Assembly: GCA_964023275.1 (NCBI GenBank) | Contig: OZ029917.1 | Coordinates: 19,716,488-19,780,487 of the forward strand | Origin: Norana najaformis | Lineage: Eukaryota; Annelida; Clitellata; Crassiclitellata; Hormogastridae | DNA: 64,000 bases | Direction: 5' to 3' | Part shown: piece by piece, positions 57,457 through 64,000 of the stretch | Layout of the letters: each line of letters starts with the position of its first letter | Position numbering within the stretch: the stretch's first letter is position 1 | The notes under the pieces: model-generated | Told to the model about the DNA's origin: nothing | The model's input: the letters and a program-made list of their open reading frames with translations, nothing else | The model's database searches: none | Made by a program: the position numbers and the translations under genes

Positions 57457-60439
57457 ACATCCAGCATTTTCATTGCGTGTGTTTTCATTTTGGCTTATCG
57501 TCAGATTGTTTGCTTTCAGTCTTGATTCTGCTTCCCACTTATGAAGTGAATTTTGAATTTTTTTTGGACAGATACCCCAGGCAAGGCAGCATAAGTACAA
57601 GTTTGCAATTACAGTGGAAGGCTGTATTAGTTAGTGCTTGTTATCCTGTGTTTACATATGTGAAGCTTTGTTCCCCTTCCTTTATATCTTTGAGTATTTT
57701 ATTCCTAGTGGACTGAAATGTTTTAAGCAGCATATTCTGAAGTATGGGAAACAAAAATGAAGTGAAATTGTATGGTTTATGTTGATGGCTGGGAAGACAA
57801 CACTGATAGGTCAAACATATGGACAGAGGCAAAGACAGAAGGAGACAGAAAAAGACAGAGAGACAAAGATAAACAGCTGCTTAAGACATTAACTAAGTGC
57901 TGTGAAAACAATTATTATTTCTTTGGACTTGAAGTTTCTTTGTTAGCTGGTAGTGCCAAATTTTTATGAGCATCAGTTGATTAACACCGGCAATTTTATT
58001 CTGTCAACCTCAACATATGAAATTGAGGCCAGTCCTCTCCTTCGTGGTCTGATCTTCTGTCTAATGTTAGACAGTGTATGCATTTATGGCAGGGCTTGTC
58101 AGAGTATTCACAGAATGAAGCCATTCTAAAATGGCTTTTGACTAGCATGGGATTTAGCATTATGGTACCTGAGCAGCAATTCAAAATTCTTACCCAAGGC
58201 TATCCTACCATTCACTCATGCTTAACAGGTACAAAGAACTAATATAAGGCTGATGTGTCTGTATTTTATGTGTGTTTTTGCTAATGCTGGTGCATTTATC
58301 TCCCCATGGGATGTCATGGGTACATGCATTTATGGGTCTGATGGAAATGAGGGGGAAGCAGTGGCCTAGTAAAGGAAAGTTTGGGGAAGGACTTGCAGTG
58401 AAGAAGCATTGTCCAAATCTGATTTAGAGGGCAGTGTATTTGATAGATAACATCCTGAACTTTTTGGACTGACAGTTTTCCTAATTTTGTTTCTGTACAC
58501 CCTAGATCCCACTGTGATGTGGTGGTTAACTTCAGATCTTTGATCTGCTATTGCCTGGATCTGCTACTGCCTGTCATCTTCTGATGGGCTTTCATTTACT
58601 TAGCATATTACTAATATTAATATTGCATCCATATTGCATCCGTCAAATTCAGTGTTATCTGTACCACAACTAAGCAGAACTTATAAATCAATTTGCTATT
58701 AATGGTAGAAATGTTGCTGTGTAATTATTATTACTTTTGTCATTACAATTATTAGGAAAACCAATAGGATAATTTATATGCTCTGATGCAATATAGATTT
58801 TCCCTTTAGCTATAAATTGTACCTAACGTATAATGTAATAAAACAGGTGGCACTTTAATAATGTGGTGTTTTAGAGGAGGCAATCAGTCATGGGTCACTG
58901 ATGAAATAATTTGGGCAAGATGTGCAGAGGGCAGAATATCATATTCTGAAAGGCTAAATTATCAGAGGCAACCTCTTTAGTGTCCAGTCATAACTTCCTT
59001 GATTCATTGTTATATTAAATTATTAATATTCGCAGTTGCATACCTAAGGCAATAGCAGAGGAGCTCGTAGTAGCCTTGACGATGTCTTATGTGAGGTCGA
59101 AATTACACTTTGAGGGCAGTTAATGTAGGACTTTGGTGAATAACTATTACTGTACAGTAAAAGAAGTCCTTTTAGTTGTGTCTATGAGTGGTCTACTTCT
59201 GATAAGTGGTCACTGTGACAGGTGTTAAGTAGCCTAGGAATTTGCTAAGGAATCTCACAAGCACTGACATGTGGCTTAGATCCTCCTATTTACCACTGCT
59301 AAAATATTGATGATGTACAGTGCCATGTCCGTTTGGATTTCAACTGGGCTAAACCCAAGTTTACTGTATGTTTGCTTTTTAACTTTTACTTACAGTGAAT
59401 TTGAACGGATACTTTATGCATTATTACAGTGGCACAGTAGAACTGCTGTCGGATTTCAGCCAGGTTCTCCGACAGATGATGATATTTGACAATGGTTTCA
59501 GTGACATCAATTGATGCCTTGTGAACTTTGATACTGGCTCTACAGAAGTTATTAGATTAGATAGATTAGATTTGCTCATTATCTGAGGTAAGATTATGGA
59601 GTTACTACAGCAATCAGTTATCACCTATGGCTGTTCTTGGCATAGGTGTGGCTCCTTGATAGGTTACTTTGCTGAAAACACAGATTTATAGGCAGCACTG
59701 TAGCAACTTAACCACTGTACTTTACATAGTTTCACATTTTGCACTCCAAGTTCAATCCATTGCACCAGGAGTTGAATCCTGAGCACTGGAGAAAGAGAGC
59801 ACTTGCACATTGGCACAGAAGGGGTTGTAAGGCCAGATCTCATTTGCCACAGAAGCGGTGCCTTATTCTAGTTTGTATTTTCCTGTTTTGTTTCTGCTGT
59901 TGTATTTTTGGGCACATATGCCTCTTGGTTTGCTTGTTTTTACCAATTATTTTGACTTGGAAAGATAAATTTTGTTGTGTAGATGAACCAGGTGTCATCA
60001 GGAACCTACAAGAATTGCAGTATTGGGGAAGATTTCTGTACATATGAGGCACAGTTAACAAGTACCTTGGATGTGTCCAACATTTTGCAGTATATAGGTA
60101 CTGTAATGGTCCATGTGTTCTCTTGTCCAGTATGCTTTGGTCTTAGTGAACATGGTGTGCTAATTAAGTTGTGACAGTGATAATGCCATTGCTAGCTATA
60201 GTAACACCTGTTTGTAATTTATTTTTGCAGTGCTATTTTCAGTAACACTGACAGCAATAGTACCAGTAATGTAATGTAATTGTCGACGATCTGTCAAAGT
60301 TGTCAGTGATTGGGCTTTGAACCGTTGATTCGCTCAATTTGTAGCATAGCATTAGTTTGATAAAAGACATACAGCCTTTCGTTTTCGGTTGCATATTAAT
60401 AAAATTAATGAAGGCTTCGATCCCAGCAATCTTGAATCA
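57457..60439. other. Intergenic or intronic stretch without a recognised gene
   Basis: Frames of up to 102 codons occur (for example 59739-60047), but none shows a domain. A purine-rich GACAGA tract lies near 57825-57875. If the TBC1D10-like gene is real, this is part of its intron. Confidence 0.5.
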
Positions 60440-60690
60440 TCTTAATGTCTAAGTTCACAAATCTATCTACATTTGTAGCTCCAATTGCAAACAGAGAACA
60501 TGACAGACTACTAAACTTTCATGCTTTTCCAGCAAAGCATTAGTGTCTACTTTTGTAGTCTGTTTCCCGCCAAGTCAGTGGTTACCACTGACTTCAGACA
60601 TTGTGCACAAAGGCTGACCAATAAGAAAAGTGTATTTTTAAAATGCATGTGAATGCCAACAATCACTACCAAGTCAACAACTGGCTAATG
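60440..60690 (+). mobile_element. Second, diverged fragment of the hAT 3' region
   Basis: AGAGAACATGACAG, CCAGCAAAGCATTAGTGTCT, GTTTCCCGCCAAGTCAGTGG and GCACAAAGGCTGACCAATAA match 57185-57330 of the hAT element with about one change in five or six bases. I could not find its terminal repeats. Confidence 0.7.
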
Positions 60691-61130
60691 TGCCAACTCT
60701 GCGTTGCGGAAAATTTAATGCCTAACACATGGGAATCCAACCAGCCCATCACAAACAAGTCAACATTTCAATGACTCATTTTTGTGACATCATAAAAATA
60801 TCCTATTCCAACGAGCATTTACTGTCAAAAACTTGCATTTACAGTATTTTATGTAGTTTAATGCAATTTTTCTGTCTTCATCTATAATTCATACATGCAA
60901 AGATGGTAAAATGCAAGTTAAGAGAAGACATACGTAACTAGTATATTGTCAAATATATTTAACAGATAACCTACTGCTGACTCTACATTCAAAATAGGTT
61001 AGTCGGCTGCATGCAGTATTTGCTTGAAGTTTAATGACAACTGTGGACCAAATTTAATGTTAACTGTCTGTGCAATTTATGAGACATACAGACACAGATG
61101 GACAGTCAGGAACAAAGATTGGCAGATAGA
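60691..61130. other. AT-rich noncoding stretch
   Basis: Nothing recognisable is seen. Confidence 0.5.
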
Positions 61131-61345
61131 TTTATTCATATTTTTATACACAATTACACATGATACATATACATACATTTTACATACATACATATATAAA
61201 TATATATATATAAATGCATGCATGCATGCATAATTACATGCCTGCACATCTATTGCATCAATGCATCTGCATGATGCATTCATTGCATGCATGCATTCAC
61301 TGCATGTATGCACACATGCATTCCTACATATACATAAGACTGGTC
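61131..61345. repeat. TGCA/TACA-rich simple repeat
   Basis: ACATACATACAT and (TA)n sequence passes into repeated ATGCATGCATGC and CATTCATTGCATGC motifs. Confidence 0.85.
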
Positions 61346-61424
61346 TACAGAGAGACAAACAAGCAGACAAAATACACTTGGGTGTGCACAGATTTGTAAG
61401 CGTATGCTTACCTAGGCAGACAAG

Positions 61425-62030
61425 CTAGTCAAAGGGATGAACTGTGCTTTTGGTGATGGAATTTACAGCAGTTGATGTCTTAGTTAATACTGATGCATAC
61501 ATGTGTAGAAATATTTGTGTTGTATCTGGGTTTAGGTCTTTACTCTCTAGCAGATTTTTAGTTTGGAGTGTGGAGGATAGAGATGGTGCTTTGAGTTTTC
61601 TCTGCTGCAAACTAAGACTAGCTGATGCTGGCTTTAAAATGTTGGTGTTCAAAGTTCTTCGTCTCTGAATTCTTACGCATAAGTTTACTTCAAGATCACT
61701 TATCAGGGAGTCCTTTAAGTAGTCAAGAAGAAAACTCTTAAGTGCTGCATTAAAGCTGTTCCACTGCAGTGATGATAACAGTGATACGAGTCCATCTTGT
61801 GTAGGCTTTTCGGCAAGAATCAGAACTTGAAGAGCCTGAAGTAATGGGTGGATTGAAGAGTGCTAAAGAAGCCAATTTAAGTGAACCTTGTCCTTGTGTT
61901 GTATTATGTTGTAAAAAGCAAACTCTCTGGTTTGTTGCCTATAAAGGAGCTGATGTTGGTTGGAGACAACCTGACATTTACAAGTGAGTGTCAAGTATTT
62001 TAGGGCAGCTCCTGCAGATGTCTGGTAATT
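61425..62030 (-). CDS. Candidate 3'-terminal exon pair of an unrecognised gene
   Basis: The last exon (61862-61425) opens directly after a TTTAG acceptor and runs 145 codons to TAG (61427-61425). It starts HSSIHPLLQALQVLILAEKP, passes QWNSFNAALKSFLLDYLKDS, then LISDLEVNLCVRIQRRRTLN, and ends in a Ser/Thr-rich tail (STAVNSITKSTVHPFD). A preceding small exon (62030-61971) has a good TTTTTTCAG acceptor, reads NYQTSAGAALKYLTLTCKCQ and ends at CAG before GTTGTC, in matching phase 0. The composition suggests alpha-helical repeats. I do not recognise the family. It could be a real gene read from beyond 64000 or a chance open frame. Confidence 0.4.
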
Positions 62031-63300
62031 CTGAAAAAATGTAATGCAATGTGGAATTTTCAGCATTTGAGCATGAGCAAATTATGCAGCACAGTCAATG
62101 GATGCCTTCTTATTAAAGAATGGTTTTTTATAAATATTTGGAGTAAACAAATAAAAATATAATTGGTGCCTCCTGTCAGCATGTCTTTTTTCCTTCACCA
62201 ACTGTGAACATTTGGCAATCCTGTTTTGGATAGATTTTACATTTTCATGTGTTCTTTTTACAGACAAATCACACAGACAGCTCAAAATTGGCTAGCAACC
62301 ATGCATTATCTATAGTCACTGTAACATTTGTAAAATATCCACCAAAACATCATAAAGTAATAAAAATTTCACGAAAAAGAAGCATTTAAAATCCAAGGGC
62401 ATTGCTTATTGGTTAAATGCATCGGAAGTGTATCTTAATACCTGATCATGCTTTTAGACTTGCTTGCTTTGTGTGACATGTGAACTGTGTTGTGCCATTT
62501 ATGTTGCTGTAAAAAGGCATCTAACTGTAGTGTAAGTTAGTTTCTTATGAGCTCTGCTATGCCCTTACTTTAGGTTGTCATTTATCTGTGGGTTTATTGG
62601 CATTGGGAAAAAGGAAGGAAAACTATGATTTTCAGAATTGTTGACAGTCAGATGGTATTTTTCCTGGTTGTCTTTCCATTTAGTTTTGCACAGGTCGTGA
62701 TTTGCTTTTGAAGCATCACCAAATGATACTGATGTCTGTACTGCTTAGGGAACAAATATTTATTCTGCCAGCATGCCATGGTATTTGTGCATAGTAGTGC
62801 TTGAATAAAAGTAATGAAAGATAATAATCATGTGTAGCATTACAATTCAACTGAACTGAAGCAAAATTTAGTGATTAGTTTTGTAATTATCTTTCAATAT
62901 ATTATGTTCTTTTAACATAATATCCTTTTTTATGTATTTTATCCTTTTGTGTGATCTGCCTCAATGAGCTACAATCTGTTTCCTGATCACTTGAAATCCC
63001 AACTTTTGTTCAGATGTGTTTCGATACAGTGTAATTTAATTTGAATATGACAATTTAAATAGCATCATAAATCGTGAGCTGTGCGATATTGATATCGTAT
63101 CTGTCTGCATCTGTTGGCTACCAGTGACCTGAAAGGCCCAAGTAGTAATTCTAGTCCTGGTTTGTGGGACAAAGACATTGCAGGGACTTCATGATTTGAA
63201 ACTCAGTTCATGAGGGACAAGTTGTCATCAGATAACTGCATAATAGGTTACCACAGATATCATGGTGCACAATTATGCAGACAGTAAACACAAGAAAGAT
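62031..63300. other. AT-rich noncoding stretch
   Basis: No convincing exon is seen. A 67-codon minus frame (62285-62082, with NVKSIQNRIAKCSQLVKEKR) might be an exon of the gene ending at 61425, but it lacks a usable donor. Confidence 0.4.
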
Positions 63301-64000
63301 GTTTTGCTATGAGTAAAGTGTGGTTTAGTCATTGGTTGTGCTTGCATATACCAACTGAGTACAAGATTTTACTGCTAGTGCTTAACTGCCTGCATGTGTG
63401 TGTTTTTTTCTTGTCTCATTGGACTATGCATCTGCCTATGTGTGTCATCTTATATGGACCACAAGTTGCTTTGTGTCAAAGTGCGTGGTGACCTGCCTGT
63501 CACTGTGCAGCCTGAAGTTTAGCTGTGGATGGATTGGTTGGCTAGTAAAGTGATGATAGCAGTTCCTTGGCCATTCTTTGGCACATTCCTTTTGGCATCT
63601 GAAAGCAGTTCTGTTTGATGGTGGTTTACAGGTGTCATGTTGCACTTTCCTTTGAGGAATCTTCTTGTTGTGGTGCTGTGTGCTTGATCACATTACATTA
63701 CATTACACTGGAAACTTGTGATACCGCACTTTATCATTACACTTATTCTGATATAAGACAGTCGGGGATATGGATCTCAAAATTAATTCAACTATAGAAA
63801 CTAAATTCTTTATAACATGAACTCATTATAGGGCAGTTCTTGACATGACTCCGAAAGACTGCATTATATAATGAGTTTCTGAACATTCTGCTTCTGCCCC
63901 TACTTTTATATCTTCTACTTCAGCATCTGCTGCTGAAGCCAGCATCTTGGGACTGGATGGTCAGTGCATTTGTTTTTACAAGATGCAGGAATTGTTTATT
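63301..64000 (+). other. Possible LINE debris and AT-rich sequence to the window end
   Basis: The plus strand near 63335-63395 reads PTEYKILLLVLNCLH, like the IxFKILLLxYKxLH block of LINEs. An ATTACATTACATTACACT run at 63686-63704 resembles the L2-type tail seen at 23925. The match is weak. Confidence 0.3.

Overview
The window looks like a metazoan chromosome end, most likely from a marine invertebrate. The telomere hexamer is TTAGGG. The genes are split by GT-AG introns, the unique DNA is AT-rich, and it is full of CR1/L2-type LINEs, a tRNA-derived SINE, a Penelope-like element and a hAT transposon. I cannot name the species from sequence alone. There are no prokaryotic operons, rRNA genes or CRISPR arrays.

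Layout. (1) 1-15213 is a telomeric/subtelomeric array. Pure TTAGGG or CCCTAA tracts alternate with blocks of in-phase variant hexamers (CCAGGG, TTTGGG and their complements). These are organised as a higher-order repeat of about 2.9 kb whose left part is G-rich and right part C-rich, so strand orientation flips many times. The open frames across it are artefacts of a 6-bp repeat that lacks stops. (2) 15214-16250 holds a decayed Penelope-like retroelement on the minus strand whose 3' end abuts the telomeric repeat. A set of unrecognised broken frames follows to about 17.6 kb, then simple repeats. (3) 19011-24465 encodes the two C2 domains of a synaptotagmin-14/16-like gene on the plus strand. 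The exons for the N-terminal membrane anchor are not recognisable between it and the telomere. (4) 23025-37506 and 38351-53382 are two copies of a segmental duplication of about 15 kb in direct orientation, separated by 844 bp. Each copy carries the last synaptotagmin exon (an orphan in copy 2), LINE and SINE debris, a 27-bp minisatellite, an AT-rich palindrome, and six exons of a mitochondrial amidoxime reducing component (mARC, MOSC domain) gene on the minus strand. (5) 53383-64000 contains LINE debris, a probable first exon of a TBC1D10-like Rab-GAP gene, a hAT element with an exact 8-bp target duplication, and a candidate 3'-terminal exon pair of an unrecognised minus-strand gene.

The genes do not form a pathway. 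The biological interest lies in the architecture: an inverted, variant-rich telomeric array, a retroelement fused to it, a gene apparently cut by the chromosome end, and a recent tandem duplication that made two mARC genes with mosaic sequence identity, a copy-specific SINE and an expanded minisatellite. Both mARC copies keep open reading frames and the molybdenum-binding cysteine, but neither shows a recognisable last exon.
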